Positions 35,344 through 44,188 are shown, counted from the stretch's first letter. The stretch is DNA of 64,000 nucleotides from Mesobacillus selenatarsenatis SF-1 (GCF_000813125.1 NZ_BASE01000058.1:33899-97898); one strand, 5' to 3'. The notes: a model not told the origin generated them from the sequence alone. Made by a program: numbers and translations.

Positions 35344-35914
35344 CCACTTACCTCCTAAGTATTTTTTGGAAATAGCTATCCTCCCCCCGTCGCATTTTCT
35401 ATGTAAAAATAGGTGCTAATTTAAAAATAGACCTCTAAAGCTTGGTTTTGTGTCGAAAAATAGGGTTTAAATCTGAATATTAAGTAAATGATTAATAAGT
35501 AGTTGTTGGGAAAATAGGTAAATAAATCCAAAGAGGTGTATCTTCCAGTAATGAACAGCATATTCGCACACTAAATTCCCGATTTACTAGGAAAAATACA
35601 AATGTCTTTCTGGGGCGAAAGAAAAAAAGGGTAAATACTCCTGCTTTTATAAATCTGCACACCGATTTTTGGTACTAGAATCCTACTCCCAATCTCTTTC
35701 TTAGTAAACGGGGATTTTATCTAATAGTTAAAGCGGGGCTAATGGAGGATTATAAATGGAAAACTAGATTTAAGTTGATTTTTCTTCCACATCCTGTTAT
35801 TCTTAAGGAGAATTATTTTTGTTCGGTGTAAAGGATAGAAATTATTTCGTCTTAATGATCACTTTGGGCAAGGATAGTAACAAAATGTGCTAACGCACTG
35901 GGAGGTAACAAGTA
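35344..35914. other. Long divergent intergenic region between the S8 peptidase and cold-shock genes
   Basis: No gene is supported in these 570 AT-rich bases; the only start with a good ribosome binding site (ATG at about 35756 after GGAGGA) is followed by a stop after three codons. The right-hand part should be the long leader typical of cold-shock genes. The start of csp is preceded by GGGAGGTAACA, and a small hairpin (GTGCTAACGCAC) lies just before it. No promoter could be assigned with confidence. Confidence 0.6.
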
Positions 35915-36115
35915 ATGGAACAAGGTACAGTAAAATGGTTTAACGCAGAAAAAGGTTTTGGATTCATCGAGCGCGAAGGTGGAGACGACGTATTCGTACA
36001 CTTCTCTGCTATCCAATCTGAAGGTTTCAAATCATTAGACGAAGGTCAAAAAGTATCTTTCGACGTTGAGCAAGGCGCTCGCGGACCACAAGCTGCTAAC
36101 GTATCAAAACTATAA
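35915..36115 (+). CDS. Cold-shock protein (CspA family)
   Basis: This 66-residue protein is a single cold-shock domain. It has both RNA-binding motifs, KGFGFIE (RNP1) and VFVHFS (RNP2), and the typical start [14 protein letters not shown]. It acts as an RNA chaperone at low temperature and in stationary phase. It is one residue class with CspB, CspC and CspD of B. subtilis, and I cannot say which is the orthologue. The ATG follows GGGAGGTAACA. It has its own terminator. Confidence 0.97.
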   Translation: MEQGTVKWFNAEKGFGFIEREGGDDVFVHFSAIQSEGFKSLDEGQKVSFDVEQGARGPQAANVSKL

Positions 36116-36133
36116 TATTAGTTTTGTTTAAAG

Positions 36134-36168
36134 AAGAAGGTTCCTATGGGACCTTCTTTTTATTTTTG
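36134..36168 (+). terminator. Terminator of the cold-shock gene
   Basis: AAGAAGGT and ACCTTCTT form the stem, with TCCTATGGG in the loop region, followed by TTTATTTTT. Confidence 0.8.
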
Positions 36169-36414
36169 TATAGGAAATCTTAAAATAATTTCGTTGTGGA
36201 TAACTATATGGGTTATCTTAATCCAGCTCCAGCACTTGTCGGGGCTGAACGAAGCACTTTAGCTTTTTGTCCTGCCTCATAAAGCCTTCCCTCCAACTTT
36301 TTGTTTTCCGGACCCCCCATCTAAATACCTTACTTCTAATCTAGCTCTATTTACATATCCCCCTCTTACCGAACATCTGTATTAAAGGGTAGCTTTCCCG
36401 CGGAGGGATAATAC

Positions 36415-36547
36415 ATGGCAAACAGCGTTTATGTCAATGATAAAATCAAACAATGGGTTTGCTGTAACGGGCGATGACAATGAACTATTCCATAAAAGTA
36501 TTGTTAAGGATGAAAATGAAATAGATGTCGTAAAGTCCTCTACTTAG
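36415..36547 (+). pseudogene. Small gene apparently split by a one-base frameshift at an A run
   Basis: ATG at 36415 follows GGAGGGATAATAC, a good ribosome binding site, but the frame stops after 20 codons. A second frame, open from 36431 to TAG at 36547, continues the coding character (NNGFAVTGDDNELFHKSIVK). Removing one base from AAAA at 36442-36445 joins MANSVYVNDK to SNNGFAVTGDDNELF, giving a protein of about 43 residues. It may be a decayed gene, a sequencing error or slippage. The protein family is not recognised. It lies just upstream of the DUF421 gene. Confidence 0.5.
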
Positions 36548-36603
36548 AATAATAGCCTGCCTATTTGTAAATACTTTAGTACTAACGATAAGGCGGGATA
36601 ATT

Positions 36604-37302
36604 TTGGATCTCCTTGAATTAATACTTAGAATTGCAATAGGTTTCATCGTATTATTCTCAATGGCAAGATGGTCTGGCAGAAAAGAAATCAGCCAAATGA
36701 CGTTCTTTAACCTAGTCTCTGCTATCGCTTTTGGTTCCATTGCCGCAGCACTTGTGGTCAATCCTAGTGTGAGTATTTTAAATGGAATTATCGCATTACT
36801 TGGTTGGGCCGCTTTTACGGTGTTAACTGACCAAATTCACATAAAATCAAAAAATGCCAGGAAGCTGTTAATGGGAGACCCTGTCATCGTGATAAAGAAA
36901 GGCAAAATCATGGAAAATGCTCTAAGACAGACTCGGCTTGATACAGATTCCCTACAAGCAATGCTCAGGGAAAAGAGCATTTTTTCAATGAGCGATGTTG
37001 ATTATGCCATCTTTGAAACAGATGGAAAACTTTCTGTTATGAAAAAGGAAAGCAAGCAAACGGTTACGAAGAGTGACATGAATATCGCTATGTCCTCAGG
37101 TAACTTTGTACCGCTCTCTACCGAACTGGTATCTGACGGAGTAGCAAATGTTCAAAACCTTAACAAGATGAATAAGGATCATAACTGGCTGAATGAACAG
37201 CTACAACAAGCTGGAGTTCAATCAGTTGATGATGTTTTCTACGCAGAAGTTCAGACTGATGGAAAATTATACATTGATAAAAGAGATGACGTGTTGCACT
37301 AA
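36604..37302 (+). CDS. DUF421 / YetF-family membrane protein
   Basis: This 232-residue protein has three N-terminal membrane segments (LELILRIAIGFIVLFSMARW, TFFNLVSAIAFGSIAAALVV, LNGIIALLGWAAFTVLTDQI) followed by the DUF421 soluble domain: a GDPVIVIKKGKI strand pair, a LREKSIFSMSDVDYAIFETDG region and KKESKQ. The family (YetF, YrbG, YdfR, YkjA in B. subtilis) has no fixed biochemical role but is linked to spores and membranes in some members. The start is TTG at 36604 after GGCGGGAT, a weak site. The C-terminal extension repeats the VDDVFYAEVQTDGKL pattern. Confidence 0.88.
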   Translation: MDLLELILRIAIGFIVLFSMARWSGRKEISQMTFFNLVSAIAFGSIAAALVVNPSVSILNGIIALLGWAAFTVLTDQIHIKSKNARKLLMGDPVIVIKKGKIMENALRQTRLDTDSLQAMLREKSIFSMSDVDYAIFETDGKLSVMKKESKQTVTKSDMNIAMSSGNFVPLSTELVSDGVANVQNLNKMNKDHNWLNEQLQQAGVQSVDDVFYAEVQTDGKLYIDKRDDVLH

Positions 37303-37423
37303 AAAGTAGTCCCGCTTTCATTTGTGAAGGACCTCCTTAATCATGTTCCAGCTGGACCTGCTTGGGGGGGGAACTCCCCTCCTTCTACTTAATCCTCATT
37401 AAGAAGGAATCGTGATTATTAGG

Positions 37424-37461
37424 CAAACAAGAACCAGGTCCATCCTATTGGTAGACCTGGC
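37424..37461 (-). terminator. Terminator of the M28 peptidase gene
   Basis: On the minus strand CCAGGTC and GACCTGG form a 7-bp stem with a 13-base loop, followed by TTCTTGTTT. It begins 12 bases after the stop codon. Confidence 0.65.
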
Positions 37462-37472
37462 GATTAAACATG

Positions 37473-38876
37473 TTATTTAATTTCTTCCTCGTAATATAGG
37501 TGTGGTACTTTTTGTTCTTTTCCTCTGTTTACCTTTGGCCCCTGATTCTCTGGACGGACGATATCATAGACAGCCGTACCAACAATTTCCGCCACATCCT
37601 GCAGTTTTTCTTTGCTAATTTTGTCAATCGTGTCTTCTGGCGTATGGTACCATGGCTCTAACGGTCTATGGATGAAGGAACCTGATGCAATTCCGCCTTC
37701 AAAGAACGATACGTGGTCACTGCTGCCGCCTGGCTGGATCGGAGTTGATTCTCCATTTAAGCGGGCGCTGGAAGCCTGAGCAGTTTGGGAAACAATGTTT
37801 TCGTTTCCGTCTGGCGTATTGATGACCAAATCACCTGCATCCCGGCTGCCTACCATATCCATATTAAAGTATCCGACGAAACTGTCCTTTTCCTCCTCGG
37901 AAAGCTGGCTGACATAATAACGTGAACCAATCAATCCAAGTTCCTCGGCGCCAAAAGTAATAAAGCGCATTTCCATATTCGTCGGCAAATCTTTCATGAC
38001 ACGGGCAAGTTCCAGGGTCATGGCGGTACCTGATGCATCGTCGTTTGCACCTGGGGCTCCCGGAACTGAATCATGATGGGCACCCAAAGCAACGATTCCG
38101 TCTTTTGCTTTATTTTTATTCGTAGGTGCTTTCGTGGCGATGACATTGTATGAAGTCCTCATTCCGGCATCTGCACCCTCAATGTTAATCGATCCTGTCA
38201 GAGTTTCACCATTGTTTAACTGGTCCACTAAAGCTTGTCCAACTTCCTGGGAAATAGCCACAGCCGGTACATACGCATCATTAGGCGAACCGAATGTTCC
38301 GTTCAGGTCTCCTGGTGCATTGTTAAAAATAATGACTCCTGCTGCACCGTTTGCTGCTGCATTCAGGACTTTATCAGCAAATGAAATCGCTCCACGCTGA
38401 ATCAAAGCGATTTTTCCTGTCACATCTATGCCTTCAAAATCGCCTGCTTGTCCTAATCCAGCATAGACCAATTCACCTGAAACTGTTCCATCCATCCCAT
38501 AAGTAAAGGATTTTGGCTTGATTTCCCCTGAATAACCATCCACTGTTAGCTCGACCGTGTGAGGTGCTGTGTAACCGTAGAAAGTAAATTCCTGAAGCTC
38601 TGTTTCATAACCGTATGACTCAAATTGCTGTTTGACATACTGGATCGCATTGTGCTCGGCTTCTGTCCCGGCAACACGAGGTGTTCTTGAAAGGTATTCA
38701 ATGTTGTTGTAGATATTTTCAACATTGATCTTGTTTAGGATCTTGTTGTCAAAAACATTGAATGGCTGAACCTGTTTCGGAGTTTCTGCCGGCTTCGCGT
38801 AAATGGCCGGTGCTCCAAAGCTGCTTACTGCTAGACCTGCTGCTAATGCGATTGATAGATAAGGCTTCTTCTTCAT
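37473..38876 (-). CDS. Secreted M28-family aminopeptidase with PA domain (YwaD-like)
   Basis: This 467-residue zinc peptidase has a signal peptide (AIALAAGLAVSSFG...IYAKPA) and a PA domain inserted at about residues 130-230 (IALIQRGAISFADKVLNAAA). The M28 catalytic core has metal and active-site motifs GAHHDSVPGAPGANDDASGT, FGAEELGLIGS, YFNMDMVGSRD and GGSSDHVSFFEGGI. The arrangement and size match YwaD, the double-zinc aminopeptidase of B. subtilis. It would release N-terminal residues from peptides made by the nearby endopeptidases. The ATG follows GGGAGGTAATT. It is monocistronic. Confidence 0.92.
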   Translation of the reverse strand: MKKKPYLSIALAAGLAVSSFGAPAIYAKPAETPKQVQPFNVFDNKILNKINVENIYNNIEYLSRTPRVAGTEAEHNAIQYVKQQFESYGYETELQEFTFYGYTAPHTVELTVDGYSGEIKPKSFTYGMDGTVSGELVYAGLGQAGDFEGIDVTGKIALIQRGAISFADKVLNAAANGAAGVIIFNNAPGDLNGTFGSPNDAYVPAVAISQEVGQALVDQLNNGETLTGSINIEGADAGMRTSYNVIATKAPTNKNKAKDGIVALGAHHDSVPGAPGANDDASGTAMTLELARVMKDLPTNMEMRFITFGAEELGLIGSRYYVSQLSEEEKDSFVGYFNMDMVGSRDAGDLVINTPDGNENIVSQTAQASSARLNGESTPIQPGGSSDHVSFFEGGIASGSFIHRPLEPWYHTPEDTIDKISKEKLQDVAEIVGTAVYDIVRPENQGPKVNRGKEQKVPHLYYEEEIK

Positions 38877-39067
38877 AATTACCTCCCGGATTAGTAAAAT
38901 AGTTATCCGGGATAAATAATATAATATCCTAAAAATTCTTACTAGTTAGTTTATTACCATTTTCACTAGGTCAATAGGACAGTTTTAAACCCAGTTGCGA
39001 CTAAAATAGGTCAAGTTGCTTATTAAAGGGACAGGCTCTGTTAATCCCAATATTGTTATAAAATCCT

Positions 39068-39316
39068 GTTGATTGTAGTGGAAGGCGCGTAGACTCCTCG
39101 AAAATGCTAACGCATTTCCTTCGTGCGTGGGCTGATTCGAGAAGCCAATCAATGTCCTGCGGGATGAGCAAGTCATGGGGAGACCCCGCAGGCGCATAAA
39201 GCGCTGAGGAGGCTCCCCGACTGCAAGGAAGAATTTGAAGTTTGAAAAAGCTGGAAGTTGAGCTTTTTCATAATTCTTCCCCGCGGAAAGCGAAGCGCCT
39301 GGAACGAAAATCAACA
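39068..39316. repeat. MITE-like palindromic element with terminal inverted repeats
   Basis: The left end (CTGTTGATT...GGAAGGCGC) and right end (GCGCCTGGAAC...AATCAACAG) are imperfect inverted repeats of about 25 bp. Inside lie GACCCCGCAGGCGCA, GCGCTGAGGAGGCTCCCC and CCCCGCGGAAAGCGAAGCG segments. I recognise these from short repeats common in intergenic regions of Bacillaceae. A nested hairpin at 39227-39280 (GGAAGAATT/AATTCTTCC around GAAAAAGCT/AGCTTTTTC) looks like an inserted or expanded arm. The element has no coding capacity; open frames across it are artefacts. Confidence 0.75.
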
Positions 39317-39341
39317 GCCGACTTTCAGAGCCTAGGGAATA

Positions 39342-39375
39342 AAAAGGGATGGAACCTAAAGGTTCCATCCCTTTT
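39342..39375. terminator. Bidirectional terminator at the adhE 3' end
   Basis: A 15-bp perfect stem (AAAAGGGATGGAACC, loop TAAA, and its complement) lies just after the adhE stop, with T-rich flanks on the minus strand. Confidence 0.88.
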
Positions 39376-39380
39376 GTCTA

Positions 39381-41984
39381 TTAAACTCCCTTAAACGCCA
39401 ATCGATAGATTTCGGCCAGTTCTGATACTAATGGTAGCTTAGGATTGGCTGTTGTGCACTGGTCTTCGAAAGCCCGGTCTGCAAGCTGGTCGACCTTTGC
39501 TTCGAATTCGGCTTTATCAACACCGTTAGCTTCGATGCTCATTGGAATATCCATTTCCCTCGCTAATTTAATGATCGCCTGGACCAGGCTTTCAACACCC
39601 TCTTCGGTGGTACGGCACGGCAGTCCGAGTATGCGTGCGATTTCTGCATAGCGCTGGTCGGCGACGAAACTTTCATACTTAGGGAATGCCGTGAATTTCT
39701 TAGGTTTTGTTGCGTTATAACGGATGACATGCGGCATCAAGATGGTATTCGAGCGGCCGTGGGCGATATGAAATTCCGCACCGAGCTTATGCGCAAGACT
39801 ATGGTTGATTCCAAGGAAAGCATTGGCGAACGCCATACCTGCAATCGTGGACGCATTATGCACCTTCTCACGAGCCACTTCATCCTGGCCATTTCGATAC
39901 GCTCTTGGCAGATATTCAAACACAAGCTGGACCGCTTTGATGGCAAGACCATCTGTATAGTCATTTGCCATACAGCTGACATACGCTTCAATCGCATGTG
40001 TCAATACGTCCATTCCAGTATCAGCAGTAATATGTTTTGGCACCGTCATGACAAACTGCGGATCAACAATAGCCACGTCTGGAGTCAACTCATAGTCTGC
40101 GAGCGGATATTTGATGTTCGCTTTTTTATCAGTAATGACCGAGAAGGATGTCACTTCTGAACCTGTACCTGATGTTGTCGGAATCGCTACAAATTGAGCT
40201 TTGCGGCCTAGCTGCGGATATTTGACAATCCGCTTGCGAATATCAAGGAATTTCTGCTTCAAGCCATGGAAGTCAGTGTCAGGGTATTCGTAGAACAGCC
40301 ACATGCCTTTCGCTGCATCCATCGCAGAGCCGCCGCCGAGTGCAATGATGACATCCGGCTGGAAGCTCGCCATCATTTCCGCGCCCTTCATCACCGTTTC
40401 AATTGATGGATCTGGTTCTACTTCAGAAAAAATTTCACAGTGAACATAGTCTGGACGCTTCCTTAAATGATAAAGAACTTTGTCAACGTATCCAAGCTTC
40501 ACCATACCAGGGTCAGTAACGATAAATGCCTTTGAGATTTTTGGCATTTTCGCAAGATATTGAGTTGAGTTCTTTTCAAAATAAATTTTTGAAGGCACTT
40601 TAAACCACTGCATATTCACGTTCCTTCTCGCAACTTTTTTGACATTGATCAAGTTGATCGCTCCTACGTTGGTAGATACGGAGTTCCCGCCGTAAGTTCC
40701 GCAGCCAAGCGTCAAAGATGGCAGGTAGGCATTATAGATATCACCAATTGCACCCTGAGAAGATGGAGCGTTAACGATGATGCGTCCTGCCTTCATTCTT
40801 AAGCCGTATGCTTTAATCACTTCATCACTTGTTGAATGGATGACAGCAGAGTGGCCAAGTCCTCCAAATTCAAGCATTTCTTCAGCCCGCTTAAGACCTT
40901 CTTCAGTTCCATTCACTTTATAGCATGCTAGCACAGGGCTCAGCTTTTCACGGGATAGCGGATATTGTGCACCCACGCCTTTCAATTCTGCGACAAGGAT
41001 TTTAGTTTCTTCTGGCACTGTCACACCTGCCATTTCAGCAATCTTATGAGCTGGCATCCCTACTATATCTGCATTAACTGCGCATGATTGTTCATTGATA
41101 ACAAGCTTCTCGACCTTAGACCTTTCTTCTTCATTTAAGAAGTAGCAGCTATTGGCAATCATTTCTGCTTTTACATCATGATAGATTTCTTTATCAATGA
41201 TGACTGCCTGTTCAGATGCGCAAATCATACCATTATCGAAGGTTTTTGATAAAATCAGGTCATTGACTGCCCGTTTTACAATTGCTGTGCGTTCAATATA
41301 GCAAGGGACATTACCAGGTCCAACACCTAATGCCGGCTTTCCTGAACTGTAAGCAGATTTCACCATACCGGCACCGCCAGTAGCTAATATCAATGAAATT
41401 TTCGAATGGTTCATCAAAGTTTGTGTTGCTTCAAGAGATGGTTTTTCAATCCACTGGATACAATCTTCTGGTGCCCCTGCTTTTACTGCTGCATCGCGGA
41501 GAATTCTCGCCGCCTCACTGCTGCATTTTTGCGCAGATGGATGAAAAGCGAATATGATTGGATTTCTTGTCTTGATTGAAATCAACGCTTTGAACATGGT
41601 TGTTGAGGTTGGATTCGTTACCGGTGTAACGCCGGCAATGACACCAACTGGCTCAGCAATTGTGATCATTCCTTCGTATTCATTTTCGTCAATGATGCCT
41701 GCCGTTTTATCATATTTGATATTGTGGTATACATACTCAGTGGCAAACATGTTCTTGATGATTTTATCCTCATAAACACCACGTTTTGTTTCTTCAACTG
41801 CCATCTTTGCGAGAGGCATATGCTGATCAAGACCTGCCAGCGCCATTTCCTTTACGATTTTATTTACCGCTTCCTGATCAAGCTCCCTCATTTTTGCTAA
41901 GGCCTTTAAACCTTTATTTAATAAACTATCAACCATTTTCGTTACGGATGTTTGCTCTTTTACCACTTTTTCAACTGTCCCCAT
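39381..41984 (-). CDS. adhE: Bifunctional acetaldehyde-CoA / alcohol dehydrogenase
   Basis: This 867-residue enzyme reduces acetyl-CoA to acetaldehyde and then ethanol, regenerating NAD in fermentation. Residues 1-440 form the aldehyde dehydrogenase part, with the catalytic cysteine in FDNGMICASEQAV at about residue 252. Residues 455-867 form the iron-dependent alcohol dehydrogenase, with GGGSAMDAAKGM, TTSGTGSEVTSF and the iron-ligand histidines in GINHSLAHKLGAEFHIAHG. Length is that of full AdhE. The ATG follows AAGGAGGTCC. A consensus Rex operator lies 74 bases upstream, so expression should rise when the NADH/NAD ratio is high. Confidence 0.97.
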   Translation of the reverse strand: MGTVEKVVKEQTSVTKMVDSLLNKGLKALAKMRELDQEAVNKIVKEMALAGLDQHMPLAKMAVEETKRGVYEDKIIKNMFATEYVYHNIKYDKTAGIIDENEYEGMITIAEPVGVIAGVTPVTNPTSTTMFKALISIKTRNPIIFAFHPSAQKCSSEAARILRDAAVKAGAPEDCIQWIEKPSLEATQTLMNHSKISLILATGGAGMVKSAYSSGKPALGVGPGNVPCYIERTAIVKRAVNDLILSKTFDNGMICASEQAVIIDKEIYHDVKAEMIANSCYFLNEEERSKVEKLVINEQSCAVNADIVGMPAHKIAEMAGVTVPEETKILVAELKGVGAQYPLSREKLSPVLACYKVNGTEEGLKRAEEMLEFGGLGHSAVIHSTSDEVIKAYGLRMKAGRIIVNAPSSQGAIGDIYNAYLPSLTLGCGTYGGNSVSTNVGAINLINVKKVARRNVNMQWFKVPSKIYFEKNSTQYLAKMPKISKAFIVTDPGMVKLGYVDKVLYHLRKRPDYVHCEIFSEVEPDPSIETVMKGAEMMASFQPDVIIALGGGSAMDAAKGMWLFYEYPDTDFHGLKQKFLDIRKRIVKYPQLGRKAQFVAIPTTSGTGSEVTSFSVITDKKANIKYPLADYELTPDVAIVDPQFVMTVPKHITADTGMDVLTHAIEAYVSCMANDYTDGLAIKAVQLVFEYLPRAYRNGQDEVAREKVHNASTIAGMAFANAFLGINHSLAHKLGAEFHIAHGRSNTILMPHVIRYNATKPKKFTAFPKYESFVADQRYAEIARILGLPCRTTEEGVESLVQAIIKLAREMDIPMSIEANGVDKAEFEAKVDQLADRAFEDQCTTANPKLPLVSELAEIYRLAFKGV

Positions 41985-42057
41985 TTTTAGGACCTCCTTA
42001 TTGATCTAGAGTCATTTACTGCTGCATTTATGTAGCTCATATGTTGCTAAGTTTTGT

Positions 42058-42075
42058 TTGTGAATAATTTCACAA
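42058..42075 (-). promoter_or_regulatory. Rex operator upstream of adhE
   Basis: TTGTGAA-TAAT-TTCACAA at 42058-42075 matches the Bacillus Rex consensus TTGTGAA-WWWW-TTCACAA at every position. It lies 74 bases before the adhE start. Rex is the NADH-sensing repressor of fermentation genes in Gram-positive bacteria. Confidence 0.88.
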
Positions 42076-42094
42076 GATTTTTCGAAAAAATAAA

Positions 42095-42322
42095 CTACTC
42101 GCAAACTGGATTTCTAGGTATTTTTTCAAAGCTGATGTCAGTTACAAACTTTGTACTTCTTTTAACAATTACCACGAAGTTTACTGTCCAGATGTATGCT
42201 GGTATTTCTTTATCATCTTTATACATCATCGCTTCGAATTCATCACCAATAACTTCCTCGAGCATTTCCTGAGTATATGTCTCAGTATCGGTTGAGAAGG
42301 GTTTAAATTCGCAATACATCAT
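42095..42322 (-). CDS. Small protein of unknown function upstream of adhE (75 aa)
   Basis: The ATG at 42322 follows AAAAGGAG by eight bases. The in-frame GTG at 42331 is too close to that site. The 75-residue product (MMYCEFKPFSTDTETYTQEM...) is mixed alpha/beta with an internal hydrophobic strand pair (YIWTVNFVVIVKR). The stop at 42095 is about 20 bases before the adhE Rex site. It could share control with adhE, since a weaker Rex-like palindrome lies 58 bases upstream of its start. No family is recognised. Confidence 0.7.
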   Translation of the reverse strand: MMYCEFKPFSTDTETYTQEMLEEVIGDEFEAMMYKDDKEIPAYIWTVNFVVIVKRSTKFVTDISFEKIPRNPVCE

Positions 42323-42379
42323 CTTGATCACTCCTTTTCCTTTTCTAATTACAGATTATCACATAAACAGAATAATAGT

Positions 42380-42397
42380 TTGTGAAATGTTGAACAA
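42380..42397 (-). promoter_or_regulatory. Possible weaker Rex site upstream of the 75-residue gene
   Basis: TTGTGAA-ATGT-TGAACAA has a perfect left half-site and two mismatches in the right half, with correct spacing. It is 58 bases upstream of the small gene. Without the adhE site nearby this would not be convincing. Confidence 0.4.
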
Positions 42398-42489
42398 TAT
42401 ATGAACTATTTTTTCGCAATATTTAAAAGAATGATGAATAATCTAATGAAAACGCTTACAGAAAATATATTATTCTAATATAGTAAAAT

Positions 42490-42519
42490 AAAAAAAGAGA
42501 CTCTATGATAGAGTCCCTA
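42490..42519 (-). terminator. Terminator formed by the last codons of the SDR gene
   Basis: On the minus strand GGGACTCTA, TCA and TAGAGTCTC form a 9-base stem with one G-U pair, followed by TTTTTTTATTTT. The stem contains the final Gly-Thr-Leu-Ser codons and the TAG stop of the gene. Confidence 0.82.
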
Positions 42520-43411
42520 AAAAATCAAATTGTACACCCGTCAATTCCTCTGATACAGTCCATAACCTTGTCATTGTCTCTTCATTAAAAACTCCTGGTG
42601 AAGGGATTTCAATCGCAGGATAACCTTTTCTGTTACCCCTTCCGTCTGGACCGATGTATTCCCCTCCGGTCAGGCTATCATCTGCTGCAGCGTAAATAGT
42701 GGGCAGAGCGCCCATAGCAGCGGGCTGGGAAAAGAATTTCATTAACCTTTTCAGATATTTGGGAGTTTCACCTTTGCCTAAATGGAATAAATTCGTATTG
42801 GATATTCCCGGGTGGCAGGCGACACTGATTGTCTCGATTCCATGCTCTTTAAAACGGTTATCAAGCTCCCTTGCAAATAACAGGTTGGCAAGCTTGCTCT
42901 GTCCGTAAAATTTCATTGCTTTGTATCCTTTTGAGCCGTCCAGATTATCAAAATCAATCGAAGCTCCCCGATGAGCGATACTGCTTAAAGTGACAACCCT
43001 GGAACCTGCTGTTTTTTTCAGTAGTGGCAGCAAGAGGCCAGTCAACGCAAAGTGGCCGAGGTGATTGCTTCCGAATTGAAGCTCGAATCCATCCTTCGTC
43101 TTGCCATATGGAGGAATCATGACTCCAGCGTTATTGATCAGTATGTCCAGGGAGCTGTATTTTTCTATAAAAGCTGAAGTGAAATTGCGGACACTTGCGA
43201 GGTCTGCTAAATCCAGCTTCATCATTTCTACTGATGCTTCATGATTTCCTTGCACAATGGAGTCAACAGCAACCTTACCCTTTTCCACATTTCTCACTGC
43301 GAGTATGACATGTGCACCTTTTCCTGAGAGTTTCTTTGCCGCCTCATAGCCGATCCCGCTATTGGCTCCAGTAATAATGACTGTCTTGCCTGATAAATTC
43401 TCGATTAACAT
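42503..43411 (-). CDS. Short-chain dehydrogenase/reductase (retinol dehydrogenase-like)
   Basis: This 302-residue oxidoreductase has the NAD(P)-binding GANSGIGYEAA at about residues 15-25, INNAGVM near residue 92 and the catalytic Ser...YxxxK in TLSSIAHRG and FYGQSKLAN. The size and the HPGISNTNLF segment fit the WWOX/retinol dehydrogenase-like SDR subgroup common in Bacillus. The substrate is unknown. It is followed closely on the same strand by nothing else, and it starts 21 bases after the esterase gene, so the two may be cotranscribed. Confidence 0.9.
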   Translation of the reverse strand: MLIENLSGKTVIITGANSGIGYEAAKKLSGKGAHVILAVRNVEKGKVAVDSIVQGNHEASVEMMKLDLADLASVRNFTSAFIEKYSSLDILINNAGVMIPPYGKTKDGFELQFGSNHLGHFALTGLLLPLLKKTAGSRVVTLSSIAHRGASIDFDNLDGSKGYKAMKFYGQSKLANLLFARELDNRFKEHGIETISVACHPGISNTNLFHLGKGETPKYLKRLMKFFSQPAAMGALPTIYAAADDSLTGGEYIGPDGRGNRKGYPAIEIPSPGVFNEETMTRLWTVSEELTGVQFDFLGTLS

Positions 43412-43432
43412 GATTAGCCACCTCTATATGTT

Positions 43433-44188
43433 CTATTTTACAAAGTTACAAATGTTCTGAATGACTTCTTTTTCCCAATGATACGAATTAAAGGTATGAT
43501 CTGCGCCATTTACAATGCGGAGCGTCGCCTGTTCCTGGTAGCACTTCTCCTGATAGTTCATGGAATCCTCAATCGAAACAGCTTGATCATTTGACCCATG
43601 GATCAACAGAACATCGCGTTTGAATCTTTTCGCCCTTTCCCACACATCAATGGTATTTAGCTCTTCAATAAAATCTTTCCCGATTAAATTCCCGCCAATG
43701 TCGAAGGAGCATTCTTCCTTTATATATGTAGAATTCTTCACCATAACCTTAGCTTCATCTGCCATACTGCCAGCTGGAGCTAATAAAATAAGTTTCTCGA
43801 TTTTCTCTGGATGATCTCCAGCAAGGAGACTGGCAACAAGTCCTCCCATGCTAAAACCGAGGACAATCACTTTTTCGTTATCTATACTGGGATGGGAACG
43901 GACATAATCAAGAATTGTTTCTGCCTCTGCTAATTCATTTAAAACAGTCATATCTTTAAAATCCCCATCACTTTCGCCGCTTCCTAAAAAATCGAATCGG
44001 AAGCTAGCAATCCCAAGAGCTTCGAGCTCCCTTGAAATGTTCAAAAAGAAACGGTGTGGCTCTAGCTTGCTGCCGGTAAAGCCATGCAGAAGAATGACTG
44101 CAGGTGCTTCCTTTTGGTTTATCAAGGGGATATGTGCCATCCCTCTCATCACCTGGTTGTTATGTAAAAGTGAAACGGCTTCCTGCAT
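43433..44188 (-). CDS. Alpha/beta hydrolase, esterase type
   Basis: This 251-residue hydrolase has HGFTGSKLEPHRFF in the oxyanion region, the nucleophile elbow GFSMGGLVAS at about residue 115, GSNDQAVS for the acid and NGADHTFNSY for the histidine. It resembles the cinnamoyl/feruloyl esterase-like group of alpha/beta hydrolases. The ATG at 44188 follows GAAGGAG and removes a 26-residue hydrophobic leader that would be present from an upstream in-frame start. It lies 21 bases before the SDR gene in the same direction. Confidence 0.87.
   Translation of the reverse strand: MQEAVSLLHNNQVMRGMAHIPLINQKEAPAVILLHGFTGSKLEPHRFFLNISRELEALGIASFRFDFLGSGESDGDFKDMTVLNELAEAETILDYVRSHPSIDNEKVIVLGFSMGGLVASLLAGDHPEKIEKLILLAPAGSMADEAKVMVKNSTYIKEECSFDIGGNLIGKDFIEELNTIDVWERAKRFKRDVLLIHGSNDQAVSIEDSMNYQEKCYQEQATLRIVNGADHTFNSYHWEKEVIQNICNFVK

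Noticed and set aside
37303..37472. Small RNA or gene in the gap after DUF421
   Set aside because: Only a G-run with a matching C-run and the M28 terminator are visible; no ribosome binding site with an open frame was found.
38985..39368. 127-codon open frame on the minus strand
   Set aside because: It lies entirely in the MITE-like element and the adhE terminator and has no coding character.
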